NCBI GenBank assembly: GCA_965653565.1
Contig: CBFHAI010000023.1
Location: 1 to 64,000 of the forward strand
DNA: 64,000 nt
Reading direction: 5' to 3'
DNA from: JALCLA01 sp965653565
GTDB lineage: Bacteria; Pseudomonadota; Gammaproteobacteria; Xanthomonadales; Xanthomonadaceae
Shown: positions 1 through 8,577 of the stretch, piece by piece
Layout: each line of letters begins with the position of its first letter
How positions within the stretch are numbered: the stretch's first letter is position 1
Notes under the pieces: generated by a model
Told to the model about the DNA's origin: nothing
Databases searched by the model: none
Seen by the model: the letters and a program-made list of their open reading frames with translations, nothing else
Made by a program: the position numbers and the translations under genes

Positions 1-2
1 CA

Positions 3-320
3 CCCGCTGCATTGCTGGTCCCGCTCGCCGCTGTGACCACGCTCCTGCTGGCGGCGTACACCCTGCTGATTGCACGCGCCCTCACCTTCGACGAGCCGGT
101 GACGTGCGCGTGCTTCGGGCGTGGCGGGGGGGCGCGGGTTCACCGCTCTCCATCCCCGCGGCCCGCGCCCGAGGGCGCGCCCGCGCGGAATCAGCGCCGG
201 CGCAGCGCGCCGATGGCCACCAGCGCGAACAGGCCGAACAACAGCAACAGGCCCGACGGCGACATCGAAGGAATGATGATCGCGCCGGTGATCGGCGGCG
301 GACCGATCACGAAGCCGTAG
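3..320 (+). pseudogene. Fragment of a MauE/DoxX-like membrane protein (enters from left edge)
   Basis: An open frame enters from the left edge and reads to a TAG at 318-320. Its first ~40 codons encode a hydrophobic helix (AAVTTLLLAAYTLLIARAL) followed by PVTCACFGR. A CxCFG motif after a membrane helix is typical of MauE-family (methylamine utilisation / DoxX-like) proteins. After the motif, at a run of seven G (124-130), the reading becomes Arg/Pro/Ser-rich with no further helix, and it overlaps the 3' end of the opposite-strand gene that stops at 191. The gene is therefore probably truncated or frameshifted here. The family call rests on one helix and one motif and is tentative. Confidence 0.35.
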
Positions 321-3300
321 TTCACCGTGCCGGTGAAGCCGTTGGCATCGGTGGCCGTCACGGTGACGTTGAAGGTGCCCGGTTGCAGCGGCGTGCCCGA
401 GATCAGGCCGCCGGCCGACAAGGTGACGCCGGTCGGGAACGCACCCGCGGTGAGCTCGAACGTGTAAGGCCCGACGCCGCCGGCCGCCGTCAATTGCTGC
501 GAGAACGGCAGGCCGATCTGCATCGGCGGCAACGTCGCCGGCGACACCACGATCACCGGCGCATTCACCACCAGCGTGTAGGGCGCGGTGCCGGTGAAGC
601 CGTTGGCGTCGGCCGCGAGCACCGTGAAGTTGAAGCTGCCGCCCTGCATCGGGGTGCCGTTGAGCTGTCCATTCGCGGCCAGCGTCAGGCCGGTCGGCAG
701 CGCACCGCCGCTGAGCGCGAAGGTGTAGGGCGCGGTGCCGCCGCTGGCGGTGAAGGTCTGGCTGTAGGGCACGCCGCCGTCGGCCGCCGGCAACGAGGCC
801 GGCTGCAGCACGATGGTCGGCGCGATCACCGCCAGGGTGTAATCGCGGGTGCCGGTGAAGCTGTTGGCGTCGGTCGCTTCGACGGTGAAGTTGAAGCTTC
901 CGGCCACGGTCGGCGTGCCGCTGAGCACTCCGGCAGCGGTCAGCGTGAGGCCGGCGGGCAGCGTGCCCGAGATCACCAGGAAGGTGTACGGACCGGTGCC
1001 GCCGGTGGCCGAAATCACCTGGTTGTAGAGCACGCCGCCGTTGGCGTCCGGCAGCGTCGCCGGATTCACCACGATGGTCGGCGTGACGCCCTGCGGCACG
1101 AACTCGACGTCGTCCCACGCGCTCAGGCAACCGGCGTCGGTCGGATAGTCGGTGGCGCCGTCGCCGTCGTTGTCGAGCCCGTCGGAACAGGCGCGCGTCA
1201 GCGCACCGGCCAGCTCGTTCAGATCGACCAGGCTGGCGCAGCCCGGATCGTTGCCGAAGTCGGCTGCGCCGTCGAGATCGTTGTCGTCGCCCAGATCGTT
1301 GCAGTCGGGCCCTTCGAAGATGTCTTTGGCATAGGCGCAACCCGGTTCGAGCGGGAAGTCGGTGATGCCGTCGCCGTCGTTGTCGATGCCGTCGTCGCAC
1401 TGCGACGCGCCGCCTTCGTTGGTATCGGACGCCGCCGAACAGCCGAGATCGAGCGGGAAGTCGACGAAGGTATCGCCATCGTCATCGAAGCCGTTATTGC
1501 AGGCCGGGGCTTCGTTATTGCTGAAGGCGGCCGCGCAACCCGGATCGTTCGGGAAGTCGACGAGGGTGTCGCCATCGTTGTCCATGCCGTCGTTGCAGGA
1601 CGGGCTTTCGATGCTCGACTGCGCCGTTTCGCAACCCGGGTCGTTCGGGAAGTCGATGAAGGTGTCGCCATCGTTGTCGATGCCGTCCGAACAGGCGCCG
1701 TTGGTTTCGTTGTTGTCGAATTGGCTGGCACAGCCCACATCGTTGGGGAAGTCGATGAAGGTGTCGCTGTCGTTGTCGATACCGTCGGCGCAGACCGCGT
1801 TGGTTTCGTCGTTGTCGGTGACGCTGAAGCAACCCACATCGTTCGGGAAGTCGGTCTGGCCGTCGCCATCGTTGTCGATACCGTCGCTGCACAGGCCGAC
1901 GGCTTCGACGTCGTCGATGGGGCTGTTGCATTGGGGATCCGCGAAAGCATCGATCAGGCCGTCGCCATCGTTGTCGATGCCGTCGTCGCACTGCGCGGTC
2001 GAGGCTTCGACGCGATCGGCCGGCGACGCGCACTGCGCGTCGGTCGGGAAGTCGACGAGGGTGTCGGCATCGTTGTCGACGCCATCGCTGCACTCGGGCG
2101 CCTCGAGCAAGGCGTTCTCGCCGTTGCAACCGTCGTCGGCCGGGAAATCGATGTCGCCGTCACCGTCGTTGTCGATGCCGTCGTCGCACTGCGGGGGCGG
2201 CCCCAGCAGCAGGAAGGTGAAGCCGTTGTACATCGGGCTCAACGGCCACGCCGTCGCCTGTTCCGTGCTGCCGACGATCGACTGGTAGCGATGCGACACG
2301 TAGCCCTGGTTGCGGGCTTCGAACGGCGCCGACGGCTGCCGGAGGCCGAGGTTGTAGACCAGGAAGCCCGAGCCGAACGGAATCGCCGACTGGCCGGGGT
2401 CCGACAGATCGACCGCCTGCGAGGCGCGCGGCAGCGCCATCAGCTCATAGTCGAAGCTGACCTCTTCCTGCTGGTTGAAGGCCACCACTTCGGCCAGCGG
2501 GATGCCCGCCGGGGTGGTGTTGCAGGCGAACGGCGCGACCTCGCCCGGATCGCGCCAGACGATCGCGGTGGTGCGGAAGATCAGGTCTTCCAGCGAATAA
2601 CGGCCGTGCCACTGCTGCGCCAGCGCTTCGCGATTGTCGGCGCCGGTGCCGCCGACCAGGCGGCCGTAGAAGGTGTAGTCGTTGATGCCGTCGACCGGCG
2701 TGCCGTCGGTGCCCAGGTTGGAGGCACTGGCTTCGATCGCCACCAGCGCTTCGCCCGAGGCCTGGCCGGTGGCCGAATCGCGCACCGAGTACTCGCCCCA
2801 CAGCGCGTTGGTGTTGCGCGCGATGCCGCCGCCGCCATCGACGAAGTAGCCGGCATCGCCGGGCACCGCCGTGGTGCAACCGCTGACCACATCGATCGTG
2901 GCGTAGCCGCGCGCGTGGCCGTCGGCCTGCGGCGTCGAACCGCACATGTTGCCGAGCAGGGTCGAGCTCTGGCCGCCGTGCGCGGCGCGCAGATCGGCGG
3001 CCTGTCCGGCGGACAGCGCGGCCGGCGGCAGCGTCGCGGCGCAGGTGGCGAAGCCGCCGGCGCTCGACTGCGGCAGCGTGCCGTCGACGAACAGATCGTT
3101 CAGATCGAAACGGTTGGTGCCATAGCCGGGCAGGCGGATGTCGAAGCTGCGCGTGGGCACGCCGCGGTCGGTCCACAGCGTGACGTGCGCCACCACTTCG
3201 GCCGGCAAGGCATTGCCGATGGTGACGACGGTGCTTTGCGAGGCGGCCGCCGGGTCGATGTCGAAATGCGGCAGCAGCAGCGTGGCGGCCGGCACATTGT

Positions 3301-3379
3301 CGAGCGTGTTGATGGCGGCCTGCGAGCCGCTGGCGGCCAGCAGCAGGGCGAGCGCGAAAGTCGAGGCGATCTTTTTCAT
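191..3379 (-). CDS. Secreted protein: paralogous N-domain, 11 Asp-rich repeats, 3 Ig-like domains, IPTL-CTERM-like tail
   Basis: 1062 residues. The start MKKIASTF is chosen because it opens a signal peptide (hydrophobic core, then SGSQA) and has GAGGAC seven bases upstream; the open frame continues upstream only as a shadow. Residues ~25-395 are homologous to the neighbouring protein at 3394-4587 (shared motif LDNVPAATLLLPHFDID / IDNVPAATLLFPNFEVD). Residues ~397-752 carry 11 copies of a C-x-DGIDNDGDG-x-x-DFPxDxGC unit, resembling thrombospondin-type-3-like Ca-binding repeats. Residues ~760-1030 hold three putative Ig (He_PIG-like) domains with the GGTGPYTF...LPAGLTL...GTP signature. The C-terminus IPSMSPSG, hydrophobic helix, RRR resembles IPTL-CTERM sorting signals. 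It is probably exported and surface-sorted. The function of the N-domain is unknown. Confidence 0.85.
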   Translation of the reverse strand: MKKIASTFALALLLAASGSQAAINTLDNVPAATLLLPHFDIDPAAASQSTVVTIGNALPAEVVAHVTLWTDRGVPTRSFDIRLPGYGTNRFDLNDLFVDGTLPQSSAGGFATCAATLPPAALSAGQAADLRAAHGGQSSTLLGNMCGSTPQADGHARGYATIDVVSGCTTAVPGDAGYFVDGGGGIARNTNALWGEYSVRDSATGQASGEALVAIEASASNLGTDGTPVDGINDYTFYGRLVGGTGADNREALAQQWHGRYSLEDLIFRTTAIVWRDPGEVAPFACNTTPAGIPLAEVVAFNQQEEVSFDYELMALPRASQAVDLSDPGQSAIPFGSGFLVYNLGLRQPSAPFEARNQGYVSHRYQSIVGSTEQATAWPLSPMYNGFTFLLLGPPPQCDDGIDNDGDGDIDFPADDGCNGENALLEAPECSDGVDNDADTLVDFPTDAQCASPADRVEASTAQCDDGIDNDGDGLIDAFADPQCNSPIDDVEAVGLCSDGIDNDGDGQTDFPNDVGCFSVTDNDETNAVCADGIDNDSDTFIDFPNDVGCASQFDNNETNGACSDGIDNDGDTFIDFPNDPGCETAQSSIESPSCNDGMDNDGDTLVDFPNDPGCAAAFSNNEAPACNNGFDDDGDTFVDFPLDLGCSAASDTNEGGASQCDDGIDNDGDGITDFPLEPGCAYAKDIFEGPDCNDLGDDNDLDGAADFGNDPGCASLVDLNELAGALTRACSDGLDNDGDGATDYPTDAGCLSAWDDVEFVPQGVTPTIVVNPATLPDANGGVLYNQVISATGGTGPYTFLVISGTLPAGLTLTAAGVLSGTPTVAGSFNFTVEATDANSFTGTRDYTLAVIAPTIVLQPASLPAADGGVPYSQTFTASGGTAPYTFALSGGALPTGLTLAANGQLNGTPMQGGSFNFTVLAADANGFTGTAPYTLVVNAPVIVVSPATLPPMQIGLPFSQQLTAAGGVGPYTFELTAGAFPTGVTLSAGGLISGTPLQPGTFNVTVTATDANGFTGTVNYGFVIGPPPITGAIIIPSMSPSGLLLLFGLFALVAIGALRRR
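1127..2191 (-). repeat. Eleven in-frame DGIDNDGDG-type coding repeats
   Basis: Within the secreted protein the DNA encodes 11 imperfect units of about 30-35 codons, each with the core C-[DSAN]-DGIDNDGDG-x-x-DFP-x-D-x-GC. Regular Asp/Asn positions suggest calcium ligands and the paired Cys suggest disulfide staples. Unit 10 (CNDLGDDNDLDGAADFGNDPGC) is the most divergent. Repetition at the DNA level also creates long antisense open frames, which are not genes. Confidence 0.9.
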
Positions 3380-3393
3380 GTCGGGTCCTCGGC

Positions 3394-4587
3394 TCACGGA
3401 ATGATCGGGTTGTCGCTGTCGACGGTGTCGCCGAGCTGCACGCCCGGCGTCGAGTACGTCGCGGCGCCGCCGAACGGCGCCTGGCGCATCGTCACCCACG
3501 ATTGCCGGATCGCTCCGGGCGGCCCGTCGGGCGCGGCCAGATTGAGGTTCGCGAACACCCAGCCGAGTGGATCGGCGAGGCCCAGCGCGGTGCCTGCGGT
3601 GACGCCGTTGACGAACGGGAACAGGTTGCCGGCCGGCGTCGATTGCAGCGCACCGGCGGCGGTGAACACGCTGACGCGGGCCTGGCCGGTCGGCATCCCG
3701 GCGGGCGCACCGCCGCACGCGAACGGTGCGACGACTTCACCCGGATCGCGCCAGTAGGCGACGTTCGTGGCCGCGCCGCCGTACATGCCGCCCCACGCCG
3801 TGGGCAGGCCTTCGCGGCGGTCGGAACCATTGAAGCTGACGAAGCGGCCGTAGAACGAGTACCCCGGCATGGCGCTGTGGTGCGCCTCGATGTGCACGGC
3901 GGTTTCGACGAACATCCGGCCGCTCGATGGATCGACGATGGTGTATTCGCCGGTGAAGATGTTGCGGTAATCGATGCTGCCGAAATACCCGGGCGTGGTG
4001 GGGTTGCCGTCGGTCTGTGTGTTCATCGTATCGACGGTCACGTAACCGCGCGCGATGCCATCGCCGAAATTGCGCGCGCCGCACAGGCCGCCGAAGTATT
4101 CCGGATCCGGCCCGCCCGAATGCGCGGCCGCGATGCTGCGGCTGATGCGGCTGCCCTGCACGGCGGCATCGGGCACATTGCTGCCAGGGAAATTGATGTC
4201 CTGCGACAACGGACCCTGGTTGGAAATGCCATCGTCCGGCGCCGATGTGTCGTTCGGATCGTCGCCGTCGTCGGCGGTGATCGGTACGCGGCGGTTGAAG
4301 ACCGTGCGCAGATCGATCGTCTGCGCGTCGTAACCGGTGAGGTAGAGGTTGAAGTCGGCGGTCGGCAGGCCCAGATCGGTCCACAGCACCACATGCACCA
4401 CACCGGCCGACGCGCTGGTGTTCTGCAGCGTCAGGATGGTGTTGACCCCGTTCGGATCATCCGGATCGACTTCGAAGTTGGGGAACAGCAGAGTGGCGGC
4501 CGGAACGTTGTCGATCGTCCCGAATTCCGCCCACGCCGACGAAGCGGCCAGCGCCAGCACCAGCGCAACCAATGCACGAGTCAACAT
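3394..4587 (-). CDS. Secreted hypothetical protein, paralogue of downstream gene
   Basis: 397 residues beginning MLTRALVALVLALAASSAWA, a clear signal peptide; GGGGG lies seven bases before this ATG. The mature part aligns end to end with the N-domain of the next gene (191-3379): IDNVPAATLLFPNFEVD, then a VVHVVLWTDLGLPT / VAHVTLWTDRGVPT match, then YWRDPGEVVAPFACGG / VWRDPGEVAPFACNT. It lacks the Asp-rich repeats, Ig-like domains and sorting tail. It lies 14 bases upstream of its paralogue in the same direction, so they are probably co-transcribed and arose by tandem duplication. I do not recognise an enzymatic motif. Export is well supported; the function is unknown. Confidence 0.85.
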   Translation of the reverse strand: MLTRALVALVLALAASSAWAEFGTIDNVPAATLLFPNFEVDPDDPNGVNTILTLQNTSASAGVVHVVLWTDLGLPTADFNLYLTGYDAQTIDLRTVFNRRVPITADDGDDPNDTSAPDDGISNQGPLSQDINFPGSNVPDAAVQGSRISRSIAAAHSGGPDPEYFGGLCGARNFGDGIARGYVTVDTMNTQTDGNPTTPGYFGSIDYRNIFTGEYTIVDPSSGRMFVETAVHIEAHHSAMPGYSFYGRFVSFNGSDRREGLPTAWGGMYGGAATNVAYWRDPGEVVAPFACGGAPAGMPTGQARVSVFTAAGALQSTPAGNLFPFVNGVTAGTALGLADPLGWVFANLNLAAPDGPPGAIRQSWVTMRQAPFGGAATYSTPGVQLGDTVDSDNPIIP

Positions 4588-4848
4588 TTGAAACCCCCGA
4601 CACGATACGTTTGACGGCTTCCCTATCACCGGCCGCCACGTCCCCTGAACGTGCGGCTCTCTGAGGATAGCATTGTCGGGTTGCGATGCCACCCGGGGGC
4701 GCGCAGGGCGCGGCGGCTGCATTGATCAGCCCGGCGTACGGTGCGGCGGAGGGGATAGGGATGAGTAGCGAGGGCGCTTCGATCAAGCGTTGAAGTAGCG
4801 CGAAACGCCCGTGCAGCGCGCCCTCGCTCCTCGCCCCTAACCCCCGCT

Positions 4849-5272
4849 CTACTGCTTCGGCACCACCGCCAGAGTAAGCCGCGAAATACAGATCATCTGC
4901 CCCGTCTCGCTCTCGATGCGGATGTCCCACACCTGGGTGCTGCGGCCGATGTGGATCGGGCGCGCGGTGCCGATGACCCAGCCTTGCGTCATCGGGCGCA
5001 GGTGGTTGGCGGAGATTTCCAGGCCGACGGCGACCGAGCGCTCACCGTCGAGGCAGTGATTGCCGGCGGCGCTGCCGAGGGTTTCGGCCAAGGCCACCGA
5101 GGCGCCGCCGTGCAGCAGGCCGAACGGTTGCCGGGTGCGGCTGTCGACCGGCATGCGGCCGCGCAGGAAGTCGGCGCCGGCTTCGGTGAATTCGATGCCG
5201 AGGCTTTCGGCCAGCGTGCCGCGCGAGTGGTGGTTCCGGCGCGCTATGTCGGGCGGGGGGCGTAAGGCCCAC
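4849..5272 (-). CDS. Hotdog-fold thioesterase (YdiI/MenI-like), apparent N-terminal frameshift
   Basis: The product GTLAESLGIEFTEAGADFL...PVDSRTRQPFGLLHGGASVALAETLGS closely resembles E. coli YdiI (1,4-dihydroxy-2-naphthoyl-CoA / acyl-CoA thioesterase). It retains the QPFGLLHGGAS active-site segment and the SANHLRP and CISRLT blocks. The problem is the start: the coding frame has no ATG, GTG or TTG in the right place. A GTG at 5270-5272 with an upstream GGGGG lies one base out of frame. Removing one base from the six-G run at 5255-5260 would join it to give an N-terminus of family-like length. This looks like a sequencing indel or a recent frameshift. Coordinates assume that join. Without it the start is undefined. 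Confidence 0.75.
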
Positions 5273-5354
5273 TTGCCAAACCCCCGGGGGGGTGGCCCGG
5301 TGATGCTACGCGGCCCCCCGGCGGCGCCCGCGAAACTCGATCGAAGCTTAAAGC

Positions 5355-5972
5355 TCAGGAAAGCTTGAAGATGCCCGGCCGCCAGCTGGCGCCGCGCAGG
5401 TAGCTGCGCTTGCTCGCATAACCGCTGGAATTGCCGTAGCCGGTGCCGAAGTCGCGCTCGCGGCGCGTGTGCATGCGCTCGAGCAATTCTTCGCGGCGGC
5501 CTTCGAGCCAGTCGGCGCGGCCGACCACCGACGGATTCTCGCCGCGGCGGATCGCCTCGGCCTGGCGGAAATCGCAGAAATCCTCGTAGGCATCGAACTC
5601 GTGCTTCAGATCGCGCATGCACAGCTCGATCATGATCGCATCGTCGAGATAGCCGAGCACCGGGATGGCATCGGGGATCACGTCTTTCGGATCGGCGAAA
5701 TAGACCAGCGCCGACAGCACGCGCTGCTTGTCTTCCTCCGGCATCGCCCAACCGATGTCGCGCGCCATCGCGATCATGGTGTCCAGGTGCGCCAGGCGCT
5801 GGCCGACGAAATCGGGCACGTGCACCTTCTGCGCATCCACCAGCAGCTTGCTGGCCGATTCGATGATCTCTTCGTGCGATTTGTGGCCGGCCGCTTCGCG
5901 CGCCGCCTTCTGGGCACTGGTGAAGTGCTCGATATCCTGTTCGCTGAGCTCGAAGGCGATGCTGAGGGGCAT
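5355..5972 (-). CDS. DUF1232 (YkvA-like) domain protein
   Basis: 205 residues starting MPLSIAFELSEQD, with AGGACG upstream; the 22 codons further upstream have no family match. Residues ~85-140 (LSALVYFADPKDVIPDAIPVLGYLDDAIMIELCMRDLKHEFDAYEDFCDF) match the DUF1232/YkvA signature, in which a DxIPDxIPxxGxxDD block is conserved. The N-terminal third is helical. The C-terminus is Gly/Ser/Arg-rich (GTGYGNSSGYASKRSYLRG) and probably disordered. The molecular function of the family is unknown. It lies between the thioesterase and the phospholipase D lipoprotein on the same strand, 82 and 84 bases away. Confidence 0.8.
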   Translation of the reverse strand: MPLSIAFELSEQDIEHFTSAQKAAREAAGHKSHEEIIESASKLLVDAQKVHVPDFVGQRLAHLDTMIAMARDIGWAMPEEDKQRVLSALVYFADPKDVIPDAIPVLGYLDDAIMIELCMRDLKHEFDAYEDFCDFRQAEAIRRGENPSVVGRADWLEGRREELLERMHTRRERDFGTGYGNSSGYASKRSYLRGASWRPGIFKLS

Positions 5973-6056
5973 TGGAAACGTCCTGACGCGGGGGCAAGTG
6001 AAGAGCGTCAGCCTAGCCAGCGGCCGCACAGGCGTCAATCCGAAAAGTGCCGCGTG

Positions 6057-7937
6057 TCACAGGATCGGCGCCAGTCCCGCACCGAAAGCGGTGAGCACGC
6101 GGGTGTAGATCGATTTGAGCGGCAGTTCGACTTCGGGGAAGTCGCCGACCGCCTCGTAGCATTCGTGGAAGCGCGGATGGTCGGGCGGCAACGGTGTGCA
6201 GCCGGGTTTGATCTCGTAGCTGGTGGCGTAGCGGAACGGCCAGAAATCGAACAGCGGCAGGGCTTCGAACAGTTTGCCCAGGCTGTAGTTGACGCCGGAC
6301 AGTACCGGCGGCTTGGGGCGGCGCGCGATGGTCCAGGCGTTTTCCGGCGCGGTGTCGGCCAGGATGTGCTCGGCCAGCTGGCTGGCGAAGGTGGCGTCGT
6401 ACACCACCAGCGCGCTTTCGGTGTTGAGCTTGTCGGAACGCGGATCGAAGTTGTGGGTGCCGACCATGCCGACGGCATCGTCGATCACCATCGATTTCGC
6501 ATGCAGGCCCACGCGCAGCCCGGCCCGCTTCAGGCGCACCGGCCCGCGCAGTTCGACCTCGCCTTTCGAGCCCGAACCGCTGCCCGAACCGAACGGCCGC
6601 TGGAACTCGCTGACGAAGCGTTCCGACGGCGCATCGAGTGCGCCGGTGGCGGCCAGATCGAGCGGCACGGTGGCCGGGTAGGGTTTGTATTCGTAGATGC
6701 GGAAACCCAGTTCGCGCAGGTAGCGCCGCTTGTACTTGTGCGACAGCGCATACACCGGAAACGCGTCGGTCGACGCCAGGCTGTTGGTCGAGACGATCAC
6801 CTGCGGCGGCTGCGGGCGCTGCTTCAATCCGCGGAACAGCTCGCGCGCGCTGCGCGAAATCACCAGATAAGGCGTCTGCAGCACGATGCGGTGCCTGGCG
6901 CCGCGCAGCAGCTGCTGCAGGCTCTGGGTGAGATTGCGTTCGGCGTCGGTGTTGCGTTCGAAGGTCTTGTTCGGCAGATCGGAGATGTAGTCGACGCGGC
7001 CGACCTCGAGCGCCGGCAGTACCAGGCGGCGTTCGATCAGCGCCGCGTTGTCGGCCTGCGCCGAAAGATCGAGGATCTGTTCGGCGCGCGTGAGCCGCGG
7101 CGCCGGCATCGGGCCCATATCGTCGGCGCCGTCGCCGATCCAGCGGCGCACGTCGCGCAGCCCGGCCACCGGCACGCTCTGCGGATGCGCCCAGAAGGCT
7201 TCGAACGACGTGCGCATTTCCTTCGCCACCGGACCGGCGGCGAGCACATCGCGGTCGCGGTAATTGAAGGCCGGATCCCAGTCGAAATAGCGGTTTTGGT
7301 AATTGCGCCCGCCGGTGATGCCGACCGCATCGTCGACCAGCAGCAATTTGTTGTGCATGCGCTGGTTGAAGCGGAAGAAACAGCAGACGATGCCGGCGAC
7401 GAACTGCACCGGATCGGTGTGCGCTTCGCCGAAGGTCGGGTTGTACAGGCGCAGCTCGAAGTTGCGGTGCGCCTGCGCCAGCCGCGCGAGCAGTTGCACG
7501 TCGGTCGGACTGTAGAGCTGGTCGAGCAGCACGCGCACGTCGACGCCGCGGCGCGCGGCCTGCAGCAATTCGTTGAGGATGACGTAGCCGGTGTCGTCCT
7601 CGGTGAAGATGAAGGTCTGCACCGCGATCGATTCGCGTGCCGCACGGATCAGGTGGATGCGCGCGAGCAGCGCGTCCTGCCCGCCTTCGAGCAGCAGCAC
7701 GCGATGGCGCGGCGCGTCCTTCGTCGACGAGGCGATCGCCGCCTCGGCCATCGCGCGCACCGGCGAGGCGATGGCGCAATGATCGGCGGCGGCGCAGGTC
7801 AGCTCGGTGTCCTGCCGGCTTTCGGCCTGCGCGACCGACTCGCGGATGTCCTTGCGGCTGGGCATGCAGGCGGCCAGCGCCAGGCTCAGCGCCAGCGCTG
7901 CGGTGGGTCGCAAAAAATGCCGGAAATTACGCATCAT
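6057..7937 (-). CDS. Phospholipase D-family lipoprotein, ClsC-like
   Basis: 626 residues. Starting at the ATG pair at 7937, the N-terminus has a lipoprotein signal (LSLALAAC, lipidated Cys24). Two HKD catalytic motifs are present: HNKLLLVDDAVGITGG near residue 195 and HAKSMVIDDAVGMVGTHNFDPRS near residue 478, as in phospholipase D and cardiolipin synthases. Length and organisation resemble ClsC/YmdC-type enzymes, which use phosphatidylethanolamine as phosphatidyl donor. A periplasm-facing, membrane-anchored enzyme is inferred. Its start overlaps the stop of the YceI-like gene by four bases (ATGA), indicating translational coupling. A second cardiolipin synthase lies at 60568-62001. Confidence 0.88.
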   Translation of the reverse strand: MMRNFRHFLRPTAALALSLALAACMPSRKDIRESVAQAESRQDTELTCAAADHCAIASPVRAMAEAAIASSTKDAPRHRVLLLEGGQDALLARIHLIRAARESIAVQTFIFTEDDTGYVILNELLQAARRGVDVRVLLDQLYSPTDVQLLARLAQAHRNFELRLYNPTFGEAHTDPVQFVAGIVCCFFRFNQRMHNKLLLVDDAVGITGGRNYQNRYFDWDPAFNYRDRDVLAAGPVAKEMRTSFEAFWAHPQSVPVAGLRDVRRWIGDGADDMGPMPAPRLTRAEQILDLSAQADNAALIERRLVLPALEVGRVDYISDLPNKTFERNTDAERNLTQSLQQLLRGARHRIVLQTPYLVISRSARELFRGLKQRPQPPQVIVSTNSLASTDAFPVYALSHKYKRRYLRELGFRIYEYKPYPATVPLDLAATGALDAPSERFVSEFQRPFGSGSGSGSKGEVELRGPVRLKRAGLRVGLHAKSMVIDDAVGMVGTHNFDPRSDKLNTESALVVYDATFASQLAEHILADTAPENAWTIARRPKPPVLSGVNYSLGKLFEALPLFDFWPFRYATSYEIKPGCTPLPPDHPRFHECYEAVGDFPEVELPLKSIYTRVLTAFGAGLAPIL

Positions 7938-8521
7938 CCGCCGCCGCTCGCCGGTGCCGCGATCGCGCTGTCGGGCAAGACGCGGATCGCGAAATCGAGC
8001 GTCACCCGATCGCTCAGCACGAAGCGGCGCGCATCCATGCCGAATTCGCCGCGCTGCACTTCGCCCTGCGCACGCACCGCGCAATCGATGCCGGGGCGCG
8101 GACATTCGGAGGCTTCGAGCGTGAAGCGCATCGGCCGCGTGATGCCACGCAGCGTCAGTTCGCCATCGATCGCACCGCCTTCGCGCAACAAGGATTCCGG
8201 CAGATCCTCGGCACGGAACTGGATCCATGGATAGCGCACCGTATCGAAGAAATCGGCCGAGCGCGCCCAGTCGGCATGGCCCTGTTTTTCCATCGCAACA
8301 CTGTCGGCTGCGACGCGCACGTCGACCGCGAAGCGGCCGGCGACGCGATTGCGTTCGATCACGCCTTCGACGCGGGTGAAATCGCCGCCGATGCGTTTGA
8401 CCCACAAGGCGCGCAGCGAAAAGCTGGCGTGCGAAGAACCGCTGTCGATGCGCAGGGTTTCGGCTCGCGCGCCGCCCGCCGACGACAGCAACAGGGCGAG
8501 TGCCAGCACGACGGCGCGCAT
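7934..8521 (-). CDS. YceI-like periplasmic protein
   Basis: 195 residues with a signal peptide (MRAVVLALALLLSSAGGARA). The mature domain shows the YceI lipocalin-like pattern: IDSGSSHASFSLRALWVKRIGGDFTRVEGVI, then HADWARSADFFDTVRYPWIQF, GELTLRGITRPMRF and FGMDARRFVLSDRVTLDFAIR. YceI family proteins bind isoprenoid or amide lipids, and some members are induced at high pH. Stop and start overlap with the phospholipase D lipoprotein (ATGA), and the sixA gene ends 56 bases upstream, so sixA-yceI-clsC is probably one transcript. A role in envelope lipid handling is inferred from this pairing only. Confidence 0.88.
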   Translation of the reverse strand: MRAVVLALALLLSSAGGARAETLRIDSGSSHASFSLRALWVKRIGGDFTRVEGVIERNRVAGRFAVDVRVAADSVAMEKQGHADWARSADFFDTVRYPWIQFRAEDLPESLLREGGAIDGELTLRGITRPMRFTLEASECPRPGIDCAVRAQGEVQRGEFGMDARRFVLSDRVTLDFAIRVLPDSAIAAPASGGG

Positions 8522-8577
8522 CGATGGCCGCAGCGGCGTGACCGGTGGCAGGTCGACCGGCGTCGGGCGGCGCGGAA

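Noticed and set aside
1127..2191. Regularly spaced DNA repeats that could be mistaken for a CRISPR array
   Set aside because: The repeats are in frame, vary at third positions and encode a protein motif; spacers are not unique non-coding sequences.
104..3757. 1217-codon plus-strand open frame with repeated VDEGVAIVVDAVV-like units
   Set aside because: It is the antisense reading of the DGIDNDGDG repeat gene. The minus-strand product has a signal peptide, domains and a ribosome-binding site; the plus-strand frame has none.
5469..8234. 921-codon plus-strand open frame
   Set aside because: Antisense to the DUF1232, phospholipase D and YceI-like genes, with Arg/His/Gly-rich composition typical of GC-rich shadows.
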